From Plecoglossus altivelis (Eukaryota > Chordata > Actinopteri > Osmeriformes > Plecoglossidae): a DNA stretch of 64,000 nt. The stretch lies in NCBI GenBank assembly GCA_036571765.1, contig BROE01000025.1, positions 6,511,703 through 6,575,702 of the forward strand. Direction: 5' to 3'. This document shows, one piece after another, positions 48,260-62,059 of the stretch. Position numbers and translations under genes: made by a program. The notes beneath the pieces were generated by a model. It was not told the DNA's origin. It did not search any database and saw only the letters and a program-made list of their open reading frames with translations. The stretch's first letter is position 1, and each line of letters starts with the position of its first letter.

Positions 48260-51085
48260 ACAGCTGACAGATTGCAAGGCTATTTTACAGTAGTTGGTTT
48301 TCCGGGTTTTTTCAGCATGATTAAAAAATACACAGAAAAAGCTCGTAATCTTATGGAGACCACAACATTAACAGACATCAAATACTATGTATATAAATAT
48401 ATGAATGATGTTGAACAATTTTTTACCAAATAGTTTAAAGATATTTTTAACCAAATATGTTTATGAATGACTACCATTTGTTCATACCTTTTCCATATCA
48501 ACCCTATCATGTCATGGTTTCGCTCAAAGAACAGAATATAAAGATTTATAATTTAACAGCCTTTAATCTGAGTCCTTCTGATGTGAGCGTTGACGGCTAC
48601 CACAAGATAGCGCTGTATGACAAAAGACCTACTGGCGCTAACAGTCAGAGGAACAAATCTACAAACCACCGAAGAATAAAACACAGGCGCTGGTGACATG
48701 GTCGTCCATATCAACCAAGTCAATGGTATCAGTTCAACAGCCAGTATTTATATGAAATCAAACACATTATCCAGTTCTTTTAAATACTCTGGGTCGTTAT
48801 CATGTTACATAAGAGCTTATGGATCATGTTATTATTATTTTTCTCTTTTCATGTGTTTTTTGTTTTGTTTTTTTACTCCACGATGCACACATCAAAATGG
48901 TAAGAAATACAAAACAAACCAACGAAAGAAAGAAAACCCAGATAACTGCCACACATTGAAATGTATATATGCGACTGGTATATTCGATCTATTTACCATC
49001 TTTGTCAAACAGTACAATGATAGGCCTAGGAATTGTTCAGTCAGTATCAAGCCATTGTAAAGACGCATTCGTCTGTGAGTCAGCTGCATACTCCGATTTC
49101 TGCGGAGCCTAGCTTCGCAAGGCCACATGAGTTTGTCTTTATTCGTCTTAAACAAGGGTGGAAAAAGACCTCATTATTTTAGTGAGTGTCTATGAATGGC
49201 TGGCTGTGTCCATTCTTCTTAAATGGCTGATTCAATGTCAGGTTGAGGATCCTATCGTCTATGTGACACTGAGAGGGACTATTTTCCTTTGGAAAGCAAG
49301 AGATTCCTCCAGATAATATCTTATTGTTTGCTCATCTCTGCGTTCTCAATGACCCATCTGTCCTCGGGGTCTGTGTGTAATCAGATTCACTCAACAGTGC
49401 AGTACCGGTCTTGGCCAGTAGAGGCCACAAATTGATCCGACAAGGCCACAGTCCTTTTACTCTTTGATGGTCTTCATCTTTCTGTGAAAGCTCCCATTAA
49501 CACTTCTGTTCGGGTTTCTTCTTTTAAATTCCTTTTATTAGCTCTTGCTGTGTACCACGAAGATATGGTAGATTAGACGAGTGATGGGATGAGATGTGAA
49601 TGTGACTCGCTAGTGACACTTTACAAGATGCAATGGAAATTCCCCAAATGCAGTGCAGTTGAGAGTTTTTAGTTACACTGTCAATGCATATCGAAAGAGG
49701 AGTGTACAGGTATAGATATGCACAGGGCGGTTACGATACGAGGCCTCCGGTGTTAGTTGACCTGTCTCCCGCGGCTGAATGCGGTGATGTCATTCAGGAA
49801 GGGGTGGACAGCAGGATCGCAACTTTTCAGTCAGTTGGACCGAGAACATTTGACATTTGTTCTTCTTTTTCTTCTGCCTCCAACAGAAAAGTGTGTTTAT
49901 TGGAGTCCTCATAACCAAGCTGTATTTTCTTTGCTCGCATCCATTATTTTCCTCTCCGTAGTAATTTTCCCTAGGTTGCCACGACAACGCGCATGTGTTC
50001 ACAATCATTTTAACAGTCATTTTAAATGGGTCCTGCTGATGTCTGAATTATCCAATAAAAGCACAACCAATTACCGCGGAGGACAAGCTCTGCTCTGAAA
50101 ACCCCGGGAGACTCTGTACCTTGGCGATTCTGTGGGCTTTCTAAGAGCGTCTCGCATGAAACAATGCCTCATTGTGCCCAGTGCAAGGAGATATTTTGTA
50201 CACTCATTGTATCAATGCTCTTGATTTGATTATGCACTTACAATGGTGCGCAGCCAATTCTCATGTATCAGGGTGAAGTCAGCAACTCCATGGTCTCATG
50301 CCTCGCTGGCCTGTCTCATGAAAAGGGGACTTTCAGTGTGGTTTCATGACTCATTTCCTTGCCTCTGATTTGATTTTGTTTGTCAATGTTTAGGTGGCAG
50401 CTGACGGCTCTTTGACCCGGTCAAAGTATCTCGAATCAGTTTCTTTTAGTGCTCCTCGTATCCCTGTCAGCACTCATGCATGACCTTTATCTGCTTGCCT
50501 GGCTCCGGCCATCAAGCGTGTGGGATCCTTTATGGACGGCAAGGGATCCAACAAAAAAATAAAAAAAACTGGGCTTGGATGTACTGTACGTCTCAGTTAA
50601 AAGCCCTTACTGTACCCTAATACCGACCTCCGTGCGCAAATGTTTGTTTTCACAAGGAGACGCGTAGGAACTTTGAAATAACACTCGCCTCTGGACGTCT
50701 TTTTACGAGGCGTCCGGTGCGAGATAATACGGCGCTTAGTGTCCCTCCCTGTTTTTAAGAGTGGGACTTCAGACCAGGAGGTGCAGGAGCTGGTCGCGCT
50801 GCGTGGGTTTGTCGTAACGGGCATGTTCAGATACGCAAAGCTTGTTCAACGGTATAAACAGTCATTACCTCTGGGATGTACTCATTAAATGGCATTATTT
50901 TCTTTAACAGTTACCAGAAGAGCGTTCAATTGGTCTAATTGGTTCACTGGTGAATGGGTGTCTCATTAAAAACCTGATGTTCTTGCTCAATCTATCCTTG
51001 TTTATTTGTTTACAGTACTGGTAACCCTAACCCTGGATTTAAAACCGGTGTGAGTCACAGTGAATCTCAGAGGAAAGATGATGTG
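48260..51085. other. Intergenic, AT-rich, no gene recognised
   Basis: No coding match was seen and reading frames are short. A loose CTCF-like motif (CCAGTAGAGGCCAC, one core mismatch) is at about 49414. Confidence 0.55.
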
Positions 51086-51088
51086 ATG

Positions 51089-51285
51089 GGTGTGTGTGAG
51101 AGAGAGAGAGACAGAGAGAGAGAGCAAGAGAGAGACAGAGAGAGAGAGCAAGAGAGAGACAGAGAGAGAGAGCAAGAGAGAGACGGAGAAAGAGAGAGAT
51201 AGAAAGAAAGTGAAACAGAGAGAGAGAGAGAGAGAGTCAAAGAAAGAGAGAGGGAGAAAGAGAGAGAAAAAGAGAGAGAAAGTGG
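51089..51285. repeat. (GA)n tract
   Basis: GAGAGAGACAGAGAGAGAGA units with CAAGA spacers. Confidence 0.9.
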
Positions 51286-51763
51286 TACATGCAGTTTGTT
51301 GCCTGCATGAATTTCTACAGACAAGAAATAACCAGAGCATTAGTGTTTCCTGCATTTATAAATCTTTTAAATGACACAAATCCACAGTAACATAGCTGTT
51401 GATATTCATGCCAGGGGCAGCCTTTAACATCTCAGAGATGTTAGAAAGCTATGTGGACTGATTCAGAATCGGTGACACTTTGCATTCATGAAGTTACCTT
51501 TACCTCATCCCATACATTCTTTCTCCAGAGTTGTTATACATGACAACCACCAAAGGCATTGTCAACAGGAAGACTGTCAAATCAAATGGAGCCATCAGAC
51601 ACATTGTTAGCAGATGCCCATTGTCTTTTGCTGGATTACATCAGCATGCCATCAGCAGACCATTGTGACAGTAATTACAGCAGTAGACCCCCTCCCTCTC
51701 TCGCATTTATTTGCCTGACCCTCATCATGCCTGACCCTCATCATGCCTGACCCTCGCCCCCCC

Positions 51764-51832
51764 CTCCCACAGCCCCCCCCCCCCCCCACCCCTCATGGTA
51801 TCAGAGCTGGCTAACACCCCCCCCCCCTCTCC
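51764..51832. repeat. C-rich homopolymer runs
   Basis: Three poly(C) runs of 7-15 bases lie close together; lengths are likely unreliable in assembly. Confidence 0.85.
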
Positions 51833-52619
51833 CCACCATCCTGGGTGTTTTATAAACCCAGGTTGCCTAATCCCAGTCGAAAACAACAACGTGCCCCCAG
51901 AACACAAACGCTTCTTTGAGCGCTTCCAGAACAAAACGACCCCCCGTGACGTTCCGTAAGAACACCCAAAAAAAAAAAAACTCTCGAGAACATGTTTATG
52001 GATCAATATTGGCGATGTCGAAACCTGGCAACCGCCCCAGTCAGTTTGAAGTAAAACTCTGATGTGAGGCTCGCCAAAGACGTTGTTTTATATCCTCCCC
52101 CCTTGTAATGTGCGCTCCCTAGTGTCTTAGTGCAATGATCAGGCCAGAGCATTAACTAACGTATTTCTGCTGTCTCTACGTTCTGCCTGGGAACGGTCAC
52201 TGTGTAAGTGCTGCCTAACACCTTCCAGCTGTTCCGGTTCTGATGGCATATTCAGGTTCTTCCATTTTGCTGAGCTTCCTTGAGAAACAAAGAAGGGATT
52301 TCCTCTCAAACAGACAGACTGTGGCAGAACCAAATCACCCTCCCGGCGCGTAATCAGAAGGAGGGGGAAAAAAAGGACGTCCGACAAAAATGTAAACGGA
52401 CAGGCAGGTACCTGACCTGCCGCAGCCATGTGATGATAAGTAGGGAGGGAGGGAGGGAGAGGGAGGAGGGGGGGGGGTGAGAGATGCAAAAATTTCTCTT
52501 AGTCTTGGGAAGTCTGGGTGCGTTGTTGACACACAGCGATGCTAGGCTGTGCCAGAATTGATCATCACAACGCACACACACGCCATCGCTTTGTATCGCT
52601 TCACTGGTGTGCTGTTTAA

Positions 52620-52621
<2 letters not shown>

Positions 52622-52661
<40 letters not shown>

Positions 52662-52757
52662 AACACACACACACACACATACACAACACACACACACACA
52701 CACATACACAACACACGAGTGTGCACGCACGCACACACACATACACACACACATACT
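52622..52757. repeat. (CT)n then (CA)n compound microsatellite
   Basis: TCTCTC is followed by ACACAC with ACATACACA spacers. Confidence 0.92.
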
Positions 52758-53339
52758 GTGGTGTACTGGGAAAGAAATTCTACCCTGGATATGGTCTGCC
52801 TGGGGGGTAGAGGGGAAGGAGATCTTGGCAGGGAGAGAGTTGATGACATATGGACAATATATAAGTTGGGTGATCCTAAACATACTCAAAGGCTTTTGCA
52901 ATGGAAAGCTGCATCTATCTGTTCCAGCAAGATTTGAGAAAAGCACAAAACACTAACCCTCTAACCCTGAAAACAAGTTCAACACTTTGTGAATGAGGCA
53001 TTGCAAACACAGTCATAATTTAACCTTAGGCTTTGAAGCAAACTATCCTTGTCTAATGACAAGACCTGCGGTAAAAGGTCAACCTATCCATTAGTATTTG
53101 GTGAGACAGCATCACATCAAGATATGTGAGTCTGTTCGCTTTCTCAACTTAGGGTGCACTACATTCCAGAGGGGTGATTTAGAGTCGCATTGATTCCGTA
53201 TGAAAAAAAGACTTGGAAAGAAATGTCACTTTTCAGTCTTCATAAAGGCAGTGTCCTTCCTCTGGCCTGAAATCTGTTTAGATCATGAACTTTCATGAAA
53301 GCTGCTGTTCCTGGCTGAACAGTATAATGTCCCGTACAG

Positions 53340-53523
53340 ACACGCACACGCACGCACACGCACGCGCGTGCACACACGCACACACATACACACACACGCA
53401 CACATACGCACACACACGCACACACATACACACACACGCGCGCACACATACGCACACACACGCACACACACACACACACATACACACACACGCGCGCACA
53501 CACACACACATACGCACGCACAC
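53340..53523. repeat. (CA)n / GCACGCAC tract
   Basis: Alternating purine-pyrimidine run with CGCGCG and ACATACGCAC interruptions. Confidence 0.92.
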
Positions 53524-53741
53524 CCTACAGTGACTCCTCCATCGTTTCCTTTCATGTGGGGAGACCAAAACATCGCATTTATAAAAATAAAAAAAACTGT
53601 CTGAAATCTGATTAGAAAACAAACACAAGGCAGCATAATAAATTAAACATTAATTTTGCGCTTTGTGATGAACATAAATCGCTGGACAAGGTAAGAGGAT
53701 TAGTGTGCAGATGTGTGGAGTGGGTGGTATTTGTGGGTAGC

Positions 53742-53845
53742 TACGTGTGTGTGTGTGTGTGCGTGCCTATGTGCATGAGTGTGTGCCTATGTGAGTGTGT
53801 GCCTATGTGTGTGTGTGTGTGCTTATATGTGTGCCTGTGTGTGTG
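53742..53845. repeat. (GT)n with GCCTATGTG units
   Basis: GTGTGTGCCTATGTGAGTGT repeats. Confidence 0.88.
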
Positions 53846-53849
53846 AAAG

Positions 53850-56700
53850 TCAGAGAGTGGTGAGATTGAGGACCCTGTCCATCCTGCCTCACAATAAACA
53901 GTTTGTTTCCCAGGAGCACCCTCATGTTCCTGTTGTTGGGCTACGTGGCTACTCACTGGGAAGCGTCCTGGACTCTATTGTCTTGGAGGTCAAAGGTCAC
54001 AGGATGCTCCTAAAGGCCTAAAGGGGGAGGTGAGGGGTTGGCGTGAAGCATGAAAAAAAGAGAGAATAAGTAAAAAAAAAAAAAAAAGAAAGAAAAAAAG
54101 TCTTCCCTTTCGCTGTTGTCCTCCGCTTTCTCTCCAGAACGCCGGCGTTTCAAGAGTTTCAGGAAACTGAAAGCAGGGCATTTCAAATACAATAGAATGA
54201 CTGACCGTTTCATTATGAACGTCCTGATTGCCTGTGGTCAGTATGCCATTAGCGTTCTCTCTTTGCTGCCTTTGTGCGTCTTTGTGAGGTCCTTCAGTGT
54301 GGCGATTTTCTTCGACGAGGAACATAGCGCACATGCCTTCCCACAGAACACAGGATCTGGCTTCTTGACCGGCAAAGTGGAGAGAAGCAGTCCATTAAAC
54401 GGGAGTACAAACCTGAGAGGCCTGTTTTTGTCTTGTCTTTCCTCCGAGTTGCGCCTTAACCGAGAAGCTCTTCTAAAGCCCATCTGAAGCAATCAATACA
54501 ACTGTCAAAGAGCAGCCTCATCATCAGAATATCTAACGCAGCATCCCACCATGTGTTAAAGATAGCTTTGAAAATTACGCAACATCGGAAAATGCGCCCC
54601 CCGAAAAAAATTGGCCTGAACCGCATTGCGAACTACGCAGAGAACAAAACGAGTTCCACTGGATTTAGACTATGAGTCAAACACACACAGCGAGCCCAGC
54701 ACTTGTCATTTGGCATCGCGGTCGCGCTGAAGGTGTATATTAACGTAATGAGTCACTGCCTTTTTAGCTCGGTGACTCCCTGCAGAAAGCCACTGGTCTT
54801 TCTCCAGGCGGCGGACGAGGCGGAGTCATGGTGTGCCTCCTTCTGGAGCCTCAGATGCTGAGAGCTGTGGAGTCGCGGAGGCACCCTACCTGGAGACAAA
54901 AGAAGTGTGCGGTGGATGGAAGCAGATAGAATGTACGTGTGTGTGTGTGCGTGTGTGTGTTTTCGTGCGTACGTGTGTGAGCGTCGAGGTGAATCTCAAC
55001 TCAAAAACGCATCCGTATTTAAAACTGTGTTCAAAATATTCCATTTGATTTGTGGAGGAAGAAGTGAATTATCTATCTACCACTTAGGCCAGTCCTGGGT
55101 AACCCACCTGGATTCAACACTCTTGAACCGTAGAGATTTAAAGCCCTCAGGCCCTTCCTTAGGGCCTGTCTGGAAGGATTAGCATGGGGCTGTATGCTGG
55201 ACACTCACACAGACACATTCATCTTGTTTATGGAGGAAGGACACGGCCGTGTGTGATATTCCAGATGCTCATTGGCCGTGGTTTCTTCAGCTCGGTGCGT
55301 GGTCCTCGTACGTTATCTGAAGCGTGTGACACGTGTAGCGTCTTTTTCAGACTCAGATGTCAAGAACGGGAGGTCATCTTTGGGCTGGACGTTGATCTAT
55401 CGCTCCGTACGAGTGGAGCAATGGCTTTTGACGGGGTTTTTTAAAATTCGGTTTGGCTACAACTCAATGGCTACAGGATCTGATTGGTGGATGGTTGATT
55501 CCCTTTGTGCTTGCGGAGGACAGGCGTGAACAAAGCGTGAGGCGAGGTGACCGCGGGCGTGCGGGAGAGTAACGCGACTGAGCTTAGGTGTCAGTCGCGT
55601 CCCTCCTCGTCTTCTGTCCGCGGGCCATTCTGAAGCCGACGCTCGGAGCTTGTGTTACAGATCTAGAATGTTCCTGGAGGCCTTACCCTCTCACCTTCTC
55701 ACCCAGCCTGTGCTTTCGGGCTAGGGGCCGACGGTCCAGAAGAGGTGGCAGCTGGACTTGTTTTTCGGAGGCCTACGGTAAACTTTGGTTTCCTGTCCAA
55801 CTGAGAGGGAAACAGACCTGAGAGATGAATGTTGAAGATTGGGGAAGATTGGCTTCGTTCATCTGTCAGTGAGGCCCAGCCCCCCTTCACTCTGATTGGA
55901 GGACCGGTCTAGTCGGTTAGACCTCTGCAATCCAACATCCCCGGATTTGCAAGGAGGAGTCGGTGTCATGAATGCGTGTGGCTATCTGACCGATCTAGGT
56001 ATGCTGGCTATCTACTATCAGAGCGTGGTTCGAACGTTCTCCTTGCACTTTGACCCCTCCTCTGTGTTCATTTCCTGCTCCGGTGTGTTTTTTAAGTGAA
56101 CGGCTGGGATCTGGCACGAGTTGGTTCCCTGCTTCCTTCACTCACTCAAATACTGGGCTGCTTTTTCTCTCTTTACGACCGAATAAATCTGACCGGTGCC
56201 AAAGTACCACAAAAAAAAAAAAAAAAGAAACTTGAGAAAAAAAAAACCACGGGATTAAAATTCCCCTTTTGCTGTCTTGAGGAGTCCAGCTGCAGTGGTG
56301 TGTTTGTTTTCCAGAGAACAGTCCAGCTGCAGGCAGAGTGTTTGAGAGACGCAGCCTAAAGCTAAACAGAAATTACTTATTTTTATTGGCACATTTTAAA
56401 CTCTTTCACCAAGTGATAATTGCGTTGCAGAATAAGTAGTGAAATAACAGTCTGGTTTAAAAACAGTTTTCCTTGCGCACAAATATGTTTTCAGTTAGAA
56501 CGCTAAGCACTTTAGACGCCTTGCTGCTGTTGTTGTTTATTGTCTAACAGTGGTGCTTTGACGCAGCAGTCAACGTTAATGATGTGAAAACAGTTTGTTT
56601 GAGTCTGTGGGTACAAGCCACATAGAAATATATACAAGTATTCCAAAAACTGAAATACACAATATTTCTGGGGTATATGTGCAAGTGACTTGGCTCTCTA
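53850..56700. other. Intergenic, no gene recognised
   Basis: A 123-codon plus-strand frame at 54116-54487 has no family resemblance and no splice or promoter support, so it is not called. Poly(A) runs are at 54074 and 56210. Confidence 0.5.
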
Positions 56701-56710
56701 GACACACTGG

Positions 56711-57022
56711 AGAAAGAGATAAAGAGAGGGAGAAAGAGGAAGACAGAGAGAGAGAGGGAGAGAGAGAGAGAAAGAGAGAGGGAGGAGGGGGAGGACACAG
56801 AGAGAGAGGGGGAGAGAGAAGGTAGATGAGAGAGCGAGGGAGAGAGAAAGAGAGGGAGGAGGGAGAGAGGGAGGGAGACAGAGATAGAAAGGGAGAAGGG
56901 AGAGAGGGAGGGAGACAGAGAAAGAGAAGGAGGAAGGAGAGAGGGAGGAAGACAGAAGAAGAGAGCGAGAGCAAGAGAGAGGGACGGAGACAGAAGAAGA
57001 GAGAGAGTAAGAGAGAGGGAGC
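56711..57022. repeat. (GA)n / GGGAGGGAGACAGA purine tract
   Basis: About 310 bp, almost wholly purine on the plus strand. Confidence 0.92.
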
Positions 57023-57029
57023 AGGTAGT

Positions 57030-59640
57030 TGGTGAGGTGGCGAAGTCTCTGACACAAGTGGGGCACCTGCAGGAATGCGACGCAGCAGGTTTGACTAAGG
57101 GTGACTATCTCCTCTGCCATTGGACAGTGCCACGGTTAACTGGCGAAGGCAGGCTGGCCGTCAACGTGCGTGACCACTCAGCAATTTTATATGGCATTCT
57201 TCCTCCCTGAGTCCATCCCATGAATATCTTTCATGGTCCTGAGAAGAGTGGAGAGGAGGGGCGAGAGGGGTGAGCTCAACTCGAAAAACTTCTCTGATTA
57301 TCCTGACGTGTCTAACCGAGACAGCAGCCACATGCCAGAATAGTAATTCAATATCAAAACGGACAAACAATAAGAGCATTCTAACATGGCAACTTCAGTA
57401 AACAGGAAGTGACTGTGTTGTCCTGCACCAACTAAAAAATAACTGCTTTAGGTTGTTTTCTTTCACGACCGAGTGAGTAATAAATTCGACAACATCTGTG
57501 ATGAGGGTAAAGAGATTTTTTCCTGTTCGCATTAGCTTGGTCTAACCAAAGACCCTCGGAGAGAGTCCAGGAATAACGTCAAGACTTATTTTCCACAACA
57601 TGCATTCCCTCCACACCCAAAGCCGCAGCTGTAGACAAACTATTGGACTCCTGTGGAGGGTTAGGTAGAAGCCAGACAAAGGGAATGAGATTCTACGGAG
57701 TTTTTACACTCAAACAAATAAAGACGATGGCTTCCAGACCTTGTGTTTTATGCCCAGGGACTGTATTCTGGACGTGGACCTTTCCACGTTAAATATGTCG
57801 GGATAAAAAAGACAAAACGAGTAAAAAAAGACAATCCGCAGGAGAAATGAGCGCTGCCATAAAGACCAAACATCTGCGTTTTCTCCTACGTTCGCATTAA
57901 CAAAAAATAATGATAAAACGACAGGGACACTAAAAATATGCATGAGACTTGCGGTGCAGTTTCCCAAGGCCAGAGAAAGGAAATAGCCCTGACAGTCTCT
58001 CCCTGACCTCTTTCCAACCCCCCTGTAGCCTCCCTGCCCCCCCCCCCACACACACACACCCCCACCCCCCAACTGGGGAGCCTGTCTGTATGTGTAAAAC
58101 AGACAGTCAGCAAGCATCCTGGAAACTGGAGACCCACAAAAACAGCAAGGACACAGGACAACCCAGCAAGGGTCCGTCCCAAGAGCGCTGGGATTATCCG
58201 CAGGCCAAACGCACCGGGCACACCGACCAGGCCTCCCAGCTGATAGCATTGTGATGCAGACTCCTGCCACAAAGCAGCGTGGGTATTGTTGTCTTTGAAA
58301 AAGCAAGCAGCTTTTGGCCCAGGCCGCTGGTGTGACAGCCACTTCTTAGCCTGAGTGTGGTGCTTCACAGCCTTTGTTGACACGCAGGGCAGGTGCAAGG
58401 GCCCTCTTCTCCACGACGGATATGACTTCCCCTCCCCCCCGCCCCCCCCCTCCCTCTCCACCCCACCTCCCCAGACTCTCACCCCCCTCAGCGTGCCGGC
58501 TCTCCATGCGCGCTCACTGGCACGCCACAAACGCACGGAAGCCGGGATATCACAAGACGAGCTGGTTTTCGGGGGGGATCGGACGAAGACAAAATCAACC
58601 ATTTTCTGGAATATCTCAGCCGCAATCAGAAAGGCATTGCTGGGTTAACACAGGGCCCACAGAGGGAGAAAACAATGGGTGGATTCTTGTGGTCGGAGGA
58701 CGGCTATGGGAAATGGCAGGGATGGCAGGGCTAATAAGTGACCGAGGGGAGCTCCAGTTACTTCCAGCTGTCTGCAGCCATCCATGCCTCAGCCCCCTTC
58801 GTTTCATACATAATGCAAACCATCTCGTGCACGTAAAAAAGAATCTGGACATATTAAATAAAGTCAACAGCCTCTTATGCTCCTGTAAAGGGTTACATCA
58901 CAGGAAAGGACCCCTGGCTCCCCGGGTGACAGAGAAGTCCATCCTCGGCTGAGCAAACAGACGCTTAAACACCCGGGCCCTGTAACCAGTTCACTGGATC
59001 AATAAAGCGTCTCATGGTATTTATAGATGAGCAGACCATCACGGCGAGAGGAATAGACATGACTGTTTAATATTTGCCTGCTGTAAGTCCTACACGTGTT
59101 GCTTACCGAGTGCACATGCGTGCTCATTGCTGTTAAATGAAGCTATACCTAAGTCAACCGAATATCGACGAATGACACGTGAGGATCATGTCGTTAGTCG
59201 GTGATGAGTTGCGCCGCAAGAGGCAGGCTCATCCAAAGTTTGGCGAGCGCTACACACGGAGCAGTCTGGCGCATGATCGTTCAACAGGGACAAACAGGGT
59301 TATGGCAAAAACAAGCGGAGTACTGCATTAACATCACCTCAATGCCGGCGAGGGCCCCTTCCTGTCCATTTGGAAAATATAAGGACGTTTTCAAGAGGCC
59401 GCTCACTCTGACGGAGAGTGCATTTGGCAGGCTTTGAAGTTCACAGAAATAATGTTCCTTAAAAGCCTCCTCTCCAACACAGAGAAGGCGAGCAGGTAGT
59501 TCAATCAAAGCCCTGCACACTTGTAGGCAACCCACAATGGGACACACTGATATGTGTTTGATCTTCCATCCCCTCACCCCCCCCCCATCTTGACAATCTT
59601 TTAGGGAGTCCTTTAATTTAGCACGCTCTGTGTCAGAAGG
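57030..59640. other. Intergenic, low-repeat stretch, no gene recognised
   Basis: Long open frames at 57886-58602 (minus) and 58374-58952 (plus) look compositional. The low repeat density at 58650-59560 would suit regulatory DNA of the TCF7L gene, but that is only a guess. Confidence 0.45.
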
Positions 59641-59641
59641 A

Positions 59642-59646
<5 letters not shown>

Positions 59647-59693
<47 letters not shown>

Positions 59694-59727
59694 GAGATGG
59701 GAGGTAGACAGGGAGGGAGACAGATAT

Positions 59728-59813
<86 letters not shown>
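59647..59813. repeat. (GA)n microsatellite
   Basis: Near-pure GAGAGA for about 165 bp. Confidence 0.94.
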
Positions 59814-59814
59814 C

Positions 59815-62028
59815 TGTACTAATTTTGCAGACGGCTTGGCTTCAAATCGATTGATAAGAGTTGATAAGCTTTCATTGCTCTTCCTTGTATACTTTGTACT
59901 TTATTCTTTGCATTTGAATTGTGTAGGGAAGGTATCCGAACAAGCCCAGTGTATGTTGTGAGGGAGTGCTGGCATAGTAACACAAACCTCAAACCTGAAA
60001 CAGTAGAGAACCTTAAACACTGAAACGTTGTATTTTATTTCCTGGTTCATTGTCTCTGGTCCGCCCTAGGGTCAATAAAAGCTGTCATCTAATATAGTGT
60101 CCGTGCGCAATCTTAAACACCATACACACCCATCGCAGCTTAAAAAGGCTCTTTTCTTTTGGAGAAAATGGATATGATGTTACTTAATGAAATGCATGAT
60201 GGCATGAGCCATAAGACTGTCACGCCCATCCAGCGCTGGAGGAGAGATGGGAGGAAGGGAAGAACCGAGCGAATTTGATCCAGCTGGGATGCAGCTTCAG
60301 CCAGAGCTACGGAGGAAGCGTGGCCTTGATCACTGATCAGGAGAATGGGGGGGGGGATTGGAGGGAGACTTTGAAATCGTAAATGATGGATTGAGATTTG
60401 AACCTGAAGAAGGACGACAGAGTGAGGAAGAGGCGACGGGTTGAGGGAAGTTGAACTCGCTGTAGTCTTTAGCGCACGAAGCAGGACACGCGAGTCTAAG
60501 AATAGATTGGGGCTCTCAGTTGCTGTGATGCCTTTACCATATACAACAGAGAGCCGTGCCTCGGATACCTCGCCCTGCCTCGGATGCCTCAAAAACAGTG
60601 AGAAAAAGTCAGGATAGTGAGGGGGGGGGGAATTAGCTCTGAATTAAGCACCACTTTGATCAGAAACTGATTGACTGAAGGTTGGCAAGGCATGAAAGGA
60701 TGACCTTGAATTCGTTAAAGCAAGGATGGCACACAACTGCCGCCTCTCGCCTCTGCGGTCACCACACACGCCCGCGCACACACAAACACACTTCCAAACA
60801 AGCGCAACAACAAAAACACACACACACACACAAAAACAGCCACTACACATGCTGTACTCTCTCTCTCGCTCGCTCTCCCTCTCTACTTTCTGTGAGAAAC
60901 ACAGGAGACATAGTCACGTTCGACAAGCCAGAGTTGAGAGGAAAAACTTCAAAGTAAGGCAGATGCAGGGACAGCACCCTCTGAATAAATTTTCTGGCCA
61001 CCAGTCGATCTGCCCTCGGGCTAAGATTGTGGCTGTTCACATCTCTCCTGACCTCTCATCAGCTCCCAGTTAAAACGAATCCTCCAGGAACACTCAAGCC
61101 AAGGAGAGTGCTGGAATGATCGAAGTATTCTAGAAGGGCATTTAAGAGGAGGCTGAACACAGCCTTATTCGGAACGCCGGAACACATTGCAGTACAGCTG
61201 CAATCCAATTGATGTACACCTCATAGAGGTAATTTAGTATTTATTGTGTCAGAAAGGTGCCATTGCATGGTAGGGTAATATTCATAGCTTTACCCCCGAA
61301 AGGACGGGGGGGTCGTCTCTGTGTTTGAACGTTTCGCTCAGGAGCAGATAGGGGGGTCTGTTTGTGTCACAATGCTGACTTTTCAAGGATAATTTCATTA
61401 TTGATTCAATAAATCATTCATAAGTGTTGCATGGTGTGTGAGCAACCGTGAATATGAAGGTAATTATGTCTGCAGGGACACAGTTGATCGTCTCCATACA
61501 CATATATCTATTTACATATTCTGTCACACTCCATACAGTTTACTAATGTAAACATATAACCTACTATAGTAATACTTCACTGAAAAATACATCTGATTTG
61601 CCTTATATTTCATACGATGCGCATACCAGCAGATATGAAATAGTTTAGTAAGTGTTTTAGAGTAACTTTTGTGGTTATGTTATCATTTTGGAACATCTTT
61701 ATAGGATATGTGTATTGTGTTCTCCACCTGTGTGCATGGTGGACACCAGCGGGACATGGATACAGACCCCTGAGGGTATGGATTCACCTGAGCTGTGTGG
61801 AAATCTAGACCAAGGCTCTATTGTTTAAGATCACCATACGCACATTTCATAATGATACGGTCCGAATGTGCAAACACATGCACAATCCTTCTCCCACGCA
61901 CGCAAGCTTACGCTCACACACAACCCCCTCACGTGCACACTCTCCTTCACACGCACACACACACACACGCTGACTTATCCACTCGTGCACTCTCTCTCAC
62001 TCTCTCTCTCTCTCTCTGGCTCTGGCTT

Positions 62029-62059
<31 letters not shown>

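Noticed and set aside
51018..51036. Telomere-like CCCTAACCCT
   Set aside because: Only about two units are present, here and in scattered other places, so there is no interstitial telomere array.
54116..54487. Plus-strand frame of 123 codons
   Set aside because: No family resemblance, no promoter or splice evidence, and close to the length expected by chance in a window this size.
57886..58602. Long minus-strand frames of 210-238 codons
   Set aside because: G- and C-run composition keeps them open; no motif, and two overlapping frames are open at once.
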